Notes: generated from the sequence alone by a model not told the origin. Positions 53,208-63,075 are shown, numbered from the stretch's first letter. The stretch is 64,000 nt of DNA from Mucilaginibacter pineti (GCF_900101875.1 NZ_FNAI01000003.1:186001-250000); one strand, 5' to 3'. Translations and numbers: made by a program.

Positions 53208-53765
53208 CTAAAAAGAACAGTTATCAGACGGCGCGATATTTTCTTTTTCCTTTGATAAATAAGCTGCACCCTTAAGAATTTTTACGATCCAGATACTATC
53301 GTAATCGCTGGATTTCCATTCGAGCTCCTTGCCTTTTACACCGAGGCTTTTTACTATAGACGGCAATTGGTTATGTTCCCAGATAACAAATATGGTACCT
53401 TCCTGGCTCAATAACTCTGTTGCAAGCTGATCCGCTTCTTCTACACTGTATTTGGTGTTGATGGCCGAATTGTATTTTACCGCAAACGGGAGAATCGTCT
53501 GTAACATCCGGCAATTTTTGGTTTTCTTTCCCAGGCCCGGGGCCGGAACATAGATATAGTCCGGTTTACCGAACCGGGAATAAAGAACGTTCACCAGTTT
53601 GAAGGATCGGTTAAGCCCTCGGCAGGAAAGATTATCTCCGTCGTCCGGCTTTTCACCATGCCTTATCAGGATGGTTTTTAGTTCTTTAGTAGCGGTTTTT
53701 TTTAGGCCGTCCCCGGAACCGGGGTAGCTAAGGAACAGTACGAGGCAACAGATAGCAAATTTCAT
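53208..53765 (-). CDS. Secreted histidine-phosphatase-family protein
   Basis: 185 aa with a short signal peptide (AICCLVLFLSYPGSG). Catalytic His in ILIRHGEKPDD (residues 32-42) and the second His in VIWEHNQLPSIV near 128. The intermediate Arg is in CRGLNRSFKL. Substrate unknown; secreted members act on phosphosugars or phytate-like compounds. Convergent with the sigma-54 activator. Confidence 0.85.
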   Translation of the reverse strand: MKFAICCLVLFLSYPGSGDGLKKTATKELKTILIRHGEKPDDGDNLSCRGLNRSFKLVNVLYSRFGKPDYIYVPAPGLGKKTKNCRMLQTILPFAVKYNSAINTKYSVEEADQLATELLSQEGTIFVIWEHNQLPSIVKSLGVKGKELEWKSSDYDSIWIVKILKGAAYLSKEKENIAPSDNCSF

Positions 53766-53818
53766 AGCTTGGTAAGTTTATTTTAAGGATGACTATATTT
53801 CAAAAGCAGGATATATAT

Positions 53819-56155
53819 TTACTCCGGGTACAGGATGGCCACTCTTATGGCCTTTAACCCGATAACTCCCTGCAATTGTTCCAGCTCCAGCAATTCAACT
53901 TCCGGAGTTATTAAAAGTTCAGACTGCAGGTAGCGGATATGAACTAAATATTCATCGGCTTCCCTTTGATTCGTATAAACTATGGCAATCTTGCCCGGGC
54001 AGGTTAAGCGTTCGGTTGAATTTTTAATCAGCACTTTATCTATTCTTTTCTTAACGATATGGTACCTGATATTATAAGCCCCTTCCACGTCAAAGCGGCG
54101 CTCATCACGCCTGAACCGGATATCGATTACATTGGGGTTGACAAAAATCAGTTGGGTAATTTCAACTGGTACCGGCAGCCCGGGTTGCAGTCGCTGCGTA
54201 CGATGTGCAATAGCGATCATATTCGTCAGTTGCAGCAGGCGCAGATTTTGAATAAATATTTGATAAAAGGGCCTGTCAGGTGCAAGGGATTGCCCGATGT
54301 AGATATCATATTCTACGCCGTCTGTCCTGAATTTCTCGAAGAGACATGGAAAATCAACTTGAGCCTGCAAGCTGATCTGATCGATAAGTTCGTTGATACC
54401 ACCGATGACCTGGTTCATGGAGCCCTCCAGGAGCCGCCGTTGCTCTGAAGATTTGCCATGTAACTCATCCAGGCTGTTAAAATAATTCTCGGTATACGCT
54501 GCAATGCCGGGCTTGCTCCTTACCAGCTCTTTTATAAAACAGTAAATATCGTTTTCGAGGAAAAAATCCAACTCGCCTTCCAGCAGCGCCCGGCTCTCAT
54601 CATGCACCATTTTCTGCCATTTTTTGCAAGCCGCTATTTTTTCGTCCAGCAAACTGAACGCGGTATTTGTTTTCAGTACGGATAGGGTTTTGCCCAGTAA
54701 CTGGAGCTGGTAAACCGCATCTGCACGCAACGCGCGGTTCCGGTTTATGGTTGAATTTTTAATATCAACAGCACCATACAGAGGGTAAACCCGGTCAAAT
54801 TCAATATCCTCAATATCGGTAGCCGTCACCAGGGTTTCGGAATTTTCCAGGTAGCGCCAATCCGCATTATTAAACCGCCACTGTACAGCCGGCTGCAGCG
54901 AGGTAAACTTGTTTTTTATAATCTGTTCCAGGCTTTGTTCAAGGCTTGTAATACTTTTACTGAATATGGCGCTTAAAACCGGGAAAAATGTTTCCAGTTG
55001 ACTCAGTGTGTTTTTGGTGAGATCCTTGCCATTTTTGGCAAGCACTTCCAATACGCCCACCAGCCGCCCATGAAGGAATACCGGTAATAAGGCAAATGAG
55101 CGGATGCCATTGTCCCGGCGGGCTTTCAGGTATTCATGTTTTTCGGCGATATCGTCCGTTATTTCTTCCAGGTAAATCCGTGACGGCTTTAACCGGTAAA
55201 CATTAACTAAATAGTCAAAAAGGTTCTTTTGTACGGAATCAGAAAAATTGGTTGAAGATTCCTCCATGGTGTGCTGCCCGCTGAAAATAAATTTTCCATT
55301 CAGCTGAAACATCGTCAATAAACCAAATCGCAAATTTCGGCTTCCGGAAACCTGATGAAGCGCCTCACGGACATCCTTGGGATAGCCTGGACTTTTCGTA
55401 TATCCGTCATCGGTAACGACCTGCCTTGCGATCTGTTTGGTCATATGAGGGACCGTGATATCCGTTACGGTTATTCTGCCGAAGCCGGTAAAAGTAAATT
55501 CGGCCAATGGAAGCCTTTCCATTAATTGCTGAAAAGTTTCCTTTTCGGATAGCGAGGTGGCGTCGATGTCCGCTATCGCCTGCCTGCATTTGTGACTGGA
55601 AAGGGTCGATGTGACATGCATAAACCGGTCATCAGTATCCAATTGGTAGTAATATCTACAGCCATCGCTCTCAGACTGAAAGGAAAAGATGTTTTCTGCC
55701 GCTAACAGCGGAGGGAAATCCGCGAAATGATTCCAGATGGCCCGGTAGCACCAGATCAACTGCAACTCCCTTTCATGATGAAATCGAAATTCAAGGCCCT
55801 TTAAAAATGCATCGTGCTCTACGGCTGATTGCAGCAAACCGGGTAACCCGGTTTTGAGGTGTAAAATCCCGTTCCAGGTGGGCCGCGTATAAAATTCGAA
55901 TGAAGTGCGCTGTTCCAGCCGGAAGGAAAGCGTTTCGTCAATAAGTTTGATTAAAGCGCTAATCGCTGACTTTCCCGAGGGGTCTTTCCGGTGTTTTTCA
56001 TTTAATACAATAATCTGCTTTGCAGCCTCTGTTAAAAACGGCTGTCTTAACGGATTTGCTTCCGGAGGCAGCGCCTGCAGGTAAGCCACTATGGGCTCAA
56101 AGCTTAATTGTTCATCGGGAAAAGCAATCGCTTTGTTCAATATTTCAGTTTCCAT
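53819..56155 (-). CDS. Large GAF-domain signalling protein
   Basis: 778 aa, no membrane helix. A GAF-like domain lies at about residues 300-410 (FALLPVFLHGRLVGVLEVLA). At about 445-480, VYPLYGAVDIKNSTINRNRA resembles the first motif of class III nucleotide cyclases, but the other cyclase residues are not obvious. Flanking parts are helical (LDEKIAACKKWQKMVHDESR). The C-terminus is a beta-rich domain (GAYNIRYHIVKKRIDKVLIK). Such proteins occur in Bacteroidota without known role. A regulatory link to the adjacent sigma-54 activator is plausible only from position. Confidence 0.65.
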   Translation of the reverse strand: METEILNKAIAFPDEQLSFEPIVAYLQALPPEANPLRQPFLTEAAKQIIVLNEKHRKDPSGKSAISALIKLIDETLSFRLEQRTSFEFYTRPTWNGILHLKTGLPGLLQSAVEHDAFLKGLEFRFHHERELQLIWCYRAIWNHFADFPPLLAAENIFSFQSESDGCRYYYQLDTDDRFMHVTSTLSSHKCRQAIADIDATSLSEKETFQQLMERLPLAEFTFTGFGRITVTDITVPHMTKQIARQVVTDDGYTKSPGYPKDVREALHQVSGSRNLRFGLLTMFQLNGKFIFSGQHTMEESSTNFSDSVQKNLFDYLVNVYRLKPSRIYLEEITDDIAEKHEYLKARRDNGIRSFALLPVFLHGRLVGVLEVLAKNGKDLTKNTLSQLETFFPVLSAIFSKSITSLEQSLEQIIKNKFTSLQPAVQWRFNNADWRYLENSETLVTATDIEDIEFDRVYPLYGAVDIKNSTINRNRALRADAVYQLQLLGKTLSVLKTNTAFSLLDEKIAACKKWQKMVHDESRALLEGELDFFLENDIYCFIKELVRSKPGIAAYTENYFNSLDELHGKSSEQRRLLEGSMNQVIGGINELIDQISLQAQVDFPCLFEKFRTDGVEYDIYIGQSLAPDRPFYQIFIQNLRLLQLTNMIAIAHRTQRLQPGLPVPVEITQLIFVNPNVIDIRFRRDERRFDVEGAYNIRYHIVKKRIDKVLIKNSTERLTCPGKIAIVYTNQREADEYLVHIRYLQSELLITPEVELLELEQLQGVIGLKAIRVAILYPE

Positions 56156-56186
56156 AACGCCGGTAATTGTAAATTCAGGATCACCA

Positions 56187-56342
56187 TTATACCTGCTGGG
56201 GACTTTCCAACGGTTTACGCAACAACATGGTGGATTTGTGATGGAAGTACCGGATCAATAAAAATAACAACCAAACTATTCCGGCAGTAATGATGAACCC
56301 GGTAATTTCCTTTGCCGCGGTCAGCGTCGCCTGTTCTTGTAA
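56187..56342 (-). pseudogene. C-terminal scrap of a membrane transporter (MFS DHA2-like)
   Basis: 51 codons ending in TAA: LQEQATLTAAKEITGFIITA, GIVWLLFLLIRYFHHKS, then TMLLRKPLESPQQV. One terminal membrane helix and a basic tail, like the end of 14-helix MFS drug exporters. A stop precedes it directly, so the rest is lost. It occupies half of the 350-bp gap; the remainder shows nothing. Confidence 0.4.
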
Positions 56343-56506
56343 TTAATACTAAAAAAATAATGATTATGTATTAATAAGCATTGGTCGTTACAATTTACCT
56401 ACCGGTCGATTCATTCCCAAACATTTAAAATGAATTTCTACTTTTATAAAGTATTAGCCGCAGCCTTCTGAAATTGATGAGTTTATCCCATTTAAATCCT
56501 TAACAG

Positions 56507-57750
56507 ATGAAAAAAAATCCTTTCGGAATTTTGCTTTTTACCCTTATAGCGGCATTTACCTGTCTTGGCTTTGTGATCTTAAATAAAAGTAACACGAAAA
56601 AAACAGTGCCGGCAGATCAGACCGGTTCAATTGTAAAGGCGGCCAATGCTTTTTTAAACGCTTTAAGCGCAGAGCAGCGGGCTAAAATAGCATTCGCCTT
56701 TACGCAGCAAAAAGCAGCGGTTGCGGCAAAGTTTGCCCGAACGAATACGCCCGGCGGCCCCGGTGGCCGCCGCAAGGCAATGGAAATAAACAGAGCCCGC
56801 CGCAAGGCGGCGGTGGCGGAATGCCGCCGCAGGGAGGGCCACCCAACGGTGGGGGCAAAGGCGGACAGTTCCCCGGCTTTATCGGCGAGCAGTACGGCCA
56901 GGCCGTATGGTCGAATTACCCGGTAAGTGATGTTCCCCGCCCCGGTCTGAAACTCGGAAGCCTGACTGCGCCGCAACGGGAAGCTGCCATGCACATGCTG
57001 CAGCAATTGCTAAGTGCCAAAGGCTATGAGAAAGTGATGCAGATCATGGGCTCTGACCAGGCACTGGCTGATGAGGGTACGAATTTCACCTCCGGTAGAG
57101 ACGCTTATACGCTGGCTATCTTCGGCACGCCCAATGAAAAAACACCCTGGATGGTGGAGTTTAACGGCCATCACTTAGGGCTTAACGCGGTGATCGCGGG
57201 TTCGCAGGGGGCGTTGACACCTACACTGACCGGCGCGCAGCCATCGGTTTACCAATCCGGCGGCAAAACCGTGAGGGTATTAGCCGATGAGAACGACAAG
57301 GCATTTGACCTGCTCGGGACGTTTGACGAAACGCAGCGCAAAAAGGTGATCCTGAATTACAGCATCGGCGACCTCGTGCTCGGCCCCGGCCATGACGACG
57401 AGGTGATCGTGCCGGAAGGTCTGAAAGCTTCGGAAATGACCGCCAAACAAAAGGAAATGCTGATCGATCTCATCTCGCAATGGGCGGGCATAATCAATGA
57501 TGCTTACGTGCAGGCACGGATGAAAGAGATCAGGGCAGGAATAAACGATACCTATTTCGCTTGGAGCGGCCCCACGACCCATGCGCCTGGAAAAAATGGT
57601 TCCGCTTATTACCGTATACAAGGTCCCCATGTCATCATCGAGTTTTCGCCGCAGGGCGTAGGCGGTGATCCGACCATGCACGTACATACTATTTACCGCG
57701 ATCCGTTGAATAATTACGGCAACGCTTTTTACCCAAAATCAACCAAATGA
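56507..57750 (+). pseudogene. DUF3500-family protein, copy 1, one-base frameshift
   Basis: First frame: signal peptide or anchor (GILLFTLIAAFTCLGFVIL) and SIVKAANAFLNALSAEQRAK. Near 56768 one C appears missing; the other frame then reads GGPPQGNGNKQSPPQGG, a Gly/Pro/Gln linker, and the DUF3500 domain: QYGQAVWSNYPVSDVPRPGL, FGTPNEKTPWMVEFNGHHLG, TPTLTGAQP, FAWSGPTTHAPGKNG, MHVHTIYRDP. His residues in GHHLG, PGHDD and VHTIYRD could bind metal. Joined length about 415 aa, matching the intact next copy. Stop overlaps the next start by 4 bp. Confidence 0.85.
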
Positions 57751-58952
57751 AAAAATTAAGTTATTCGATCATAGCCCTGGCAACACTTACACTATGCGCT
57801 ATAGCAGGCTTTACGAAAAAGGATTCGCCGGACACACAGACCAAAACAATTGTAGCCGCGGCCAATGCTTTTTTAGCTACACTTTCCGCCGAACAGCGCA
57901 AAGCGGTACAGTTTGAGTTTTTACGGCCAAAGACAGCCAGCGGCACGCAGTTTAATATGGGGAATATGAAACGTGGCCCAGGCGGGCCACCAAACGGACG
58001 TCCGCCCGGAAACGGTGATACTTCACGCCGCCCGCCCAATGGCGGACAACGTCCTGGTGGTAATAATGGCGGGTCAGGTGGCCCACCTTCGTCCGGCGAG
58101 CAGTACGGTAAAGCCATCTGGTCAAATTTCCCGGTGAATATTACGCCGCGACCGGGTATAGAGATGGGTAGCTTAAATGCGAAACAACGCGCCGCGGCCA
58201 TGCAGCTTGTGCAGCTTTTGTTAAGCGCGCAGGGATTTGAAAAGGTGCAGCAGATCATGGGTTCTGATGAAGCGTTACGGATAGCAGGGACAGATGTTAC
58301 CGCCGGATCAGACCATTATCTCATCGGGATTTTCGGAACACCTGATTTAATAAAGCCCTGGATGGTGGAATTTGGCGGGCACCACCTTGGCCTGAATGTA
58401 GTAATTGCTGGTAAAGAGGGTTCGCTTACGCCGACTTTGACCGGCGCGCAGCCGGCGGTTTATACGGCTAATGGTAAGACTATCCGTGTGCTTGCGCAGG
58501 AAAATGATAAAGCCTTTGATCTGCTGAATGAACTTGATGCGTCCCAAAAGAAAAAAGCGATGTTAAACTACCATATCGGTGACCTCGTGCTGGGCCCCGG
58601 CCATGATGGGCAGACCATTGTTCCGGAAGGGATCAAAGGTTCGGAAATGACGGCTATACAAAAGGAAATGCTCCTGAGTTTAATTACCGAATGGTCGGGC
58701 ATTATTAATAATGCTTATCACGACGCGCACCTGGCCGATATCAAAGCCGGGTTGAATGAAACCTATTTCGCATGGAGCGGCCCAACCACACATGCAGTAG
58801 GCAAAAATGGTACAGCCTATTACCGGATACAGGGGCCTAAAGTCATCATTGAATTTGCACCACAGGCAACGATGGGTGATACGGATAATCACATTCATAC
58901 CATTTACCGCGACCCGTCAAATGAATATGGTAATTCATACGTCACGCAGTGA
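57747..58952 (+). CDS. DUF3500-family secreted protein, copy 2
   Basis: 401 aa, intact tandem paralogue of the preceding gene. Signal peptide, IVAAANAFLATLSAEQRKAV, Gly/Pro/Asn-rich linker (residues 72-115), then the DUF3500 domain: EQYGKAIWSNFPVNITPRPG, GTPDLIKPWMVEFGGHHLG, LTPTLTGAQPA, DLVLGPGHDGQTIVPEG, FAWSGPTTHAVGKNG. The conserved His set (GHHLG, GPGHD, HIHTIYRDP) is present. Function unknown. ATGA overlaps on both sides link it to copy 1 and to hupE, so all three are one operon. Confidence 0.9.
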   Translation: MKKLSYSIIALATLTLCAIAGFTKKDSPDTQTKTIVAAANAFLATLSAEQRKAVQFEFLRPKTASGTQFNMGNMKRGPGGPPNGRPPGNGDTSRRPPNGGQRPGGNNGGSGGPPSSGEQYGKAIWSNFPVNITPRPGIEMGSLNAKQRAAAMQLVQLLLSAQGFEKVQQIMGSDEALRIAGTDVTAGSDHYLIGIFGTPDLIKPWMVEFGGHHLGLNVVIAGKEGSLTPTLTGAQPAVYTANGKTIRVLAQENDKAFDLLNELDASQKKKAMLNYHIGDLVLGPGHDGQTIVPEGIKGSEMTAIQKEMLLSLITEWSGIINNAYHDAHLADIKAGLNETYFAWSGPTTHAVGKNGTAYYRIQGPKVIIEFAPQATMGDTDNHIHTIYRDPSNEYGNSYVTQ

Positions 58953-60103
58953 AAAAGTACGCTTTAGCATTTTTTTGTTTGTTGCTGTCAACTACAGCAT
59001 TTGCACATCGCTTAAATGAATACTTGCAGGCAACTACGATTAGCCTGACAAGCGATAAGGTATTTTTGGAACTTCGGTTAACGCCAGGCACCGATGTGGC
59101 TGCAAGAATCATAAAAGCCATTGACCTGAACGGCGACCAACAGTTCTCCGAAGGGGAAAAACGTGCCTATCTAAATAAGCTTAACCGTGACGTTTCATTA
59201 GCCATGGACGGCCATACCGCTTGGCTCAAACTGGTATCTTCAACCTTTTCTAATGTTGAAGATCTAAAAGAAGGTATTGGTGATGTGATTATTGATTATG
59301 AGGCGGATATCACAACTCCAGGATTTGCACATCAGTTGATTTTTAAGAATCAGCATTACAGTTCCATTGCAGTTTATATGGTCAATACCCTGTTACCGGT
59401 GGATACGGCTATTCAGGTGAACAGTCAGACACGTAGCAATGACCAGTCCGTCTATCAGCTTGATTTTACCAATGGTGGTAAGCCATTTACGTTAGTTACA
59501 GAACAGTTATCCACCAGCGATCAGTGGGCTGCGGTAAAGACATATTTTGTACACGGCATCAAACACATCCTTACCGGTTACGATCATTTGCTCTTCCTTT
59601 GTGCTTTGGTGCTTGGCGCCGCAAGTCTTTGGGATCTGATTAAAATTGTCACTGCCTTTACAATTGCCCATTCCATTACCCTCACTCTGGCTACTTTCGG
59701 ACTGGCACATCTGCCTGAACGGATTGTAGAACCAGTAATAGCCGCCAGCATTGTATTTGTCGCCGTTCAGAATATCCGCTGGCCGAAGCAGTCCAATGGC
59801 AACAGCAGGCTTGCGGTCGCGTTTTTCTTTGGTTTGTTTCACGGGCTGGGTTTTGCCGGGGGACTATTGGAATTAATGCATGCCATGCCGGTTACTATGA
59901 TATGGTTTGCCCTATTGGGTTTCAGCCTAGGCGTGGAAGCAGGCAACCAATTGGTACTGCTTCCACTTTATGGTCTGACCCAACTTTTAAGGAATAAAAC
60001 CCATAACAGAAAAACCTCAGCATGGACTAAAATTCCAAAGTATGTATCTTGTGCTGTCGCTGTCGCAGGTATTTACTATTTCTTTGTTGCCTTGAGTAAT
60101 TAG
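58949..60103 (+). CDS. HupE/UreJ-family membrane protein
   Basis: 384 aa, GTG start overlapping the previous stop. Signal peptide (AFFCLLLSTTAFAHRL) with the mature N-terminal His-Arg, an extracytoplasmic beta domain of about 180 residues, then the HupE transmembrane part: VHGIKHILTGYDHLLFLCAL near 205, TIAHSITLTLATFGL, FFFGLFHGLGFAGGLLEL and LGFSLGVEAGNQLVLLPLYG. The His and Asp in the helices bind metal; HupE and UreJ transport nickel or related ions. With two DUF3500 proteins it forms an operon whose joint task is unknown, possibly metal handling. Confidence 0.9.
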   Translation: MKKYALAFFCLLLSTTAFAHRLNEYLQATTISLTSDKVFLELRLTPGTDVAARIIKAIDLNGDQQFSEGEKRAYLNKLNRDVSLAMDGHTAWLKLVSSTFSNVEDLKEGIGDVIIDYEADITTPGFAHQLIFKNQHYSSIAVYMVNTLLPVDTAIQVNSQTRSNDQSVYQLDFTNGGKPFTLVTEQLSTSDQWAAVKTYFVHGIKHILTGYDHLLFLCALVLGAASLWDLIKIVTAFTIAHSITLTLATFGLAHLPERIVEPVIAASIVFVAVQNIRWPKQSNGNSRLAVAFFFGLFHGLGFAGGLLELMHAMPVTMIWFALLGFSLGVEAGNQLVLLPLYGLTQLLRNKTHNRKTSAWTKIPKYVSCAVAVAGIYYFFVALSN

Positions 60104-60329
60104 CATAATTACTGTATTAATTAAGGCACGACAGTTATTCTGTGTGCATATAAAGGGGGCAATGTGAGGCTTGGAAACGATTGTTCGTGATAAAAGTGTT
60201 CGACCTGACCTTCAGTTCTATTCATTCCCATCCTTGTCACAAATTGACAATGTCGTAAATTAAAACATCAAAATCTTCTTTTCAGCCAATGAAATCTCAT
60301 CGATTAAGATAGCTATCTTTACTATAGAC

Positions 60330-61187
60330 ATGAGTAAGAAAACCGAATATATCCCAGTCAACACACTACCGGAAGAAAGCAGCCGGGGAATCATGATGTT
60401 GCGTGAAGCATTTAATGGATCACCCAATTCTGAACAAGTGGAACGTTCTCACCGGGATGGCGGCTATACTTTCATTATTCAGGAAAAAGGGAAAACCGTT
60501 ATCGAAATTGATTTCCAGATTCATCATATCCAGGCACCTGCTATTATCTTTATTCACCCTCATCAGGTGCACAGGGTTATAGCGTTCGAAGATGCAATGA
60601 TCTGTACCTGGATCATTACGGAGGAAAACCTCCGCCCGGAGTATTTAGACCTGCTGGAAGGTCTTGCGCCAGTGCATGTGTTGCCAGTTATTCCGGAAAC
60701 ACTTGCCGTACTCACGGAAACTGCAACATTATGCATGAAACTGTCTGAAAAGAAAACCGAGGTACTTTACCATTCCATTTTTAAGGAAAGTGTTAATACG
60801 CTGGTTGCATTGATCCTATCACAATACCTCGAATTATCTAAACCAGCTGAGCATCATACCCGGTCTGAGGATATTACCAGGGAATTCAAAACCGTATTGG
60901 AAAATCGTTATAAGTCCACTAAAAATCCATCTGAATACGCCTCCCTATTAAATATATCTCCTTCCTATTTAAATGAATGCGTTAAGGCTACTACCGGAAA
61001 TTCCGTTTCCTACCACATTCAACAGCGCGTGGTACTGGAAGCTAAACGCCTGCTTTATCATTCAGGCAAATCTGTAAAACAGATATCCGGCGAATTGGGC
61101 TACGATGATTATTCCTATTTTACACGACTCTTCACTAAGGTGGTCGGCATAACACCAATTACTTTCCGGGACAAAAACCGTGAATAG
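60330..61187 (+). CDS. AraC-family transcriptional regulator
   Basis: 285 aa. N-terminal cupin-like part (SHRDGGYTFIIQEKGKTVIE, PAIIFIHPHQVHRV) and C-terminal double HTH: ASLLNISPSYLNECVKATT near 207 and VKQISGELGYDDYSYFTRLF near 252. It lies 75 bp upstream of the TetX-like monooxygenase gene on the same strand and probably controls it. Confidence 0.92.
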   Translation: MSKKTEYIPVNTLPEESSRGIMMLREAFNGSPNSEQVERSHRDGGYTFIIQEKGKTVIEIDFQIHHIQAPAIIFIHPHQVHRVIAFEDAMICTWIITEENLRPEYLDLLEGLAPVHVLPVIPETLAVLTETATLCMKLSEKKTEVLYHSIFKESVNTLVALILSQYLELSKPAEHHTRSEDITREFKTVLENRYKSTKNPSEYASLLNISPSYLNECVKATTGNSVSYHIQQRVVLEAKRLLYHSGKSVKQISGELGYDDYSYFTRLFTKVVGITPITFRDKNRE

Positions 61188-61261
61188 TCCTACACTTCCG
61201 GGTTCCTGTCATTGTATACAGTTTATTTCCGGCGTTCCTTTGTGCTCATAAAAAATCAACA

Positions 61262-62437
61262 ATGGAAACGATACAAACAACCGAGCTGTTACTTCATAAA
61301 AATATTGCTATAGTTGGTGGCGGCCCGGGTGGACTGACACTTGCCAGGCTCTTGCAGCAAAAAGGTGTGCAGGTCAAAGTGTATGAGCGGGATTTCAGCC
61401 AGGCAGCACGCGTTCAAGGCGCAATTGTTGACCTGCATTTTGACTCCGGCCTGAAAGCCATGGAAGCGACCGGGCTGATGGAGGCTTTCAAAGCGAACTA
61501 CATGCCGGATGCAGATAAATACCGCATACTCGATCCGAAAGGAAATATTTTGTTAGATGAAGGGAACCAGGCTGGCAAACCAGATTTCGGTAATCCGCAA
61601 TTCAGGCCTGAAATAGATAGAGGCGCGCTCAGAGATTTGTTAATAGACGGATTGTTGCCGGGCACCGTAGTATGGGACAGCCAGTTCGTGAGCATGGAAG
61701 AAGTGGACAATAAATGGGAAATGCAATTTAAGAACGGCACTACCGCTGCCGCAGATATAGTTATCGGATCAGATGGTTATCGCTCCCTGATCCGCCCTTA
61801 CCTTACTGACGTAAAAGCAGTATATTCAGGTGCTACGATCATCCAGGGCGAAATAGACCAGCCGGAAACCGCTTGTCCGGATTTCTACCAGTTAGTTAAC
61901 CAGGCGAACCTGATGGCGATGGGGAACGGAGCTACCTTAGCTGCGCAACCGCGTGGCGATGGCGGCCTGACTTTTTATGCTGCTTCAATGTACCCGGAAA
62001 ACTGGGAAAAGGATAGCGGGATCGATTTTAATAATACGGAAGAAGTTCAACACTACCTGATCGATCATTACGAAAATTGGAACCCGGTTTTTTTTAGCTT
62101 ATTTAAAGCTTGTCAACATTTTGTTCCCCGTCCGCTGAATTATTTTCCTTTAGAAAATAGGTGGGAGACTAAAGCTAACATCACGCTTATTGGAGATGCC
62201 GCACACCTGATGCCACCCAATGGTGAGGGTGTTAACCTGGCCATGCTGGATGCCTTAGACCTGTCGAGCTGTTTGACCAATACATGCTTTACAAGTCTTG
62301 ATGACGCCATTGCAGCTTACGAAAAGATCATGTTTGAAAGGGCTGCGCCATTGTGTAAAGAAACCATCGAAGGTATAAGCGATTTTGCCGCGCCGACGGA
62401 GGAATCCATACAGGACTTAATTAAAATGCTTAGCTAA
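61262..62437 (+). CDS. FAD-dependent monooxygenase, TetX-like
   Basis: 391 aa flavoprotein hydroxylase. FAD site IAIVGGGPGGLTLARLLQQK (residues 15-34), VYERDFSQAARVQGAIVDLH near 44, FAD/ribityl motif LIGDAAHLMPPNGEGVNLA near 313. Overall layout and segments (IQGEIDQPETACPDFYQL, ERD...DLH) follow TetX more closely than general members. From recalled TetX residues, Gln192 is kept but Arg213 aligns to Asn and His234 to Thr, so tetracycline may not be the substrate. Flanked by an AraC regulator and a decayed TetR-type gene. Confidence 0.88.
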   Translation: METIQTTELLLHKNIAIVGGGPGGLTLARLLQQKGVQVKVYERDFSQAARVQGAIVDLHFDSGLKAMEATGLMEAFKANYMPDADKYRILDPKGNILLDEGNQAGKPDFGNPQFRPEIDRGALRDLLIDGLLPGTVVWDSQFVSMEEVDNKWEMQFKNGTTAAADIVIGSDGYRSLIRPYLTDVKAVYSGATIIQGEIDQPETACPDFYQLVNQANLMAMGNGATLAAQPRGDGGLTFYAASMYPENWEKDSGIDFNNTEEVQHYLIDHYENWNPVFFSLFKACQHFVPRPLNYFPLENRWETKANITLIGDAAHLMPPNGEGVNLAMLDALDLSSCLTNTCFTSLDDAIAAYEKIMFERAAPLCKETIEGISDFAAPTEESIQDLIKMLS

Positions 62438-62544
62438 TTCCATAAGATTAATTATCTCAAGAAGTAATTTACAAATGGTCAAATACCGCTATGATCGAAG
62501 TTGACTAATTGGTGAAAATAGGTTCGGGTAGTTTAAAATCGGCT

Positions 62545-63075
62545 TTAATTTTTGAATACGGGAAGTAAAACTTCATCAACCATAACTTCCAGCCTTTGAT
62601 TATTTATATTACCAATCCGGGGTAAGGTTTTCAATTCGTATCAGATCAAAAGGAAGCATCAAAGTAATTTTACTAATTGCCTTAATTTGCTCCCCTCGCG
62701 TTTTCGCATTTTCCAATATTTCTCCACAGCACCAAGGTGCATCTCTAATGCGGTAACATGAACAGCAGGTTTGTTCATGTTTTCTTTATCCTGCATCCTG
62801 ATATAAAAATAGTTGTTTAACACTTCTGCACCAATCTCTTCATAAATACTCTGGTAGAGCGTTAGCAATTGCAGCAAGTCCAGGCGCAGACTGCCATTGT
62901 CAACAATTTTATCAAAATACTTACCTTCAAACAGCTTCTTTGCTTTATGGGTATAGACATCCTGAAGCAGGTCAAATGTGGTAGGCCACCTGCGGTAAAG
63001 CACCGTACGGCTTGTTATTGCAGCATCTGCAATTTGCTGAAAAGTAAGATTTGTATGTCCAGCCTCATTCATCAT
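62545..63075 (-). pseudogene. TetR-family regulator, truncated and frameshifted
   Basis: The HTH is recognisable (NLTFQQIADAAITSRTVLYR) but the first helix is missing: a stop lies directly before the ATG pair. The long frame ends at 62659; other frames continue with RGEQIKAISKITLMLPFDLI, RIENLTP, and finally NQRLEVMVDEVLLPVFKN, the normal end of this family. So the N-terminus is cut and at least two frameshifts lie near the 3' end. It converges with the TetX-like gene. Confidence 0.75.

Noticed and set aside
57761..58258. 165-aa minus-strand ORF rich in Pro and Gly
   Set aside because: Antisense of the Gly/Pro-rich linker of DUF3500 copy 2.
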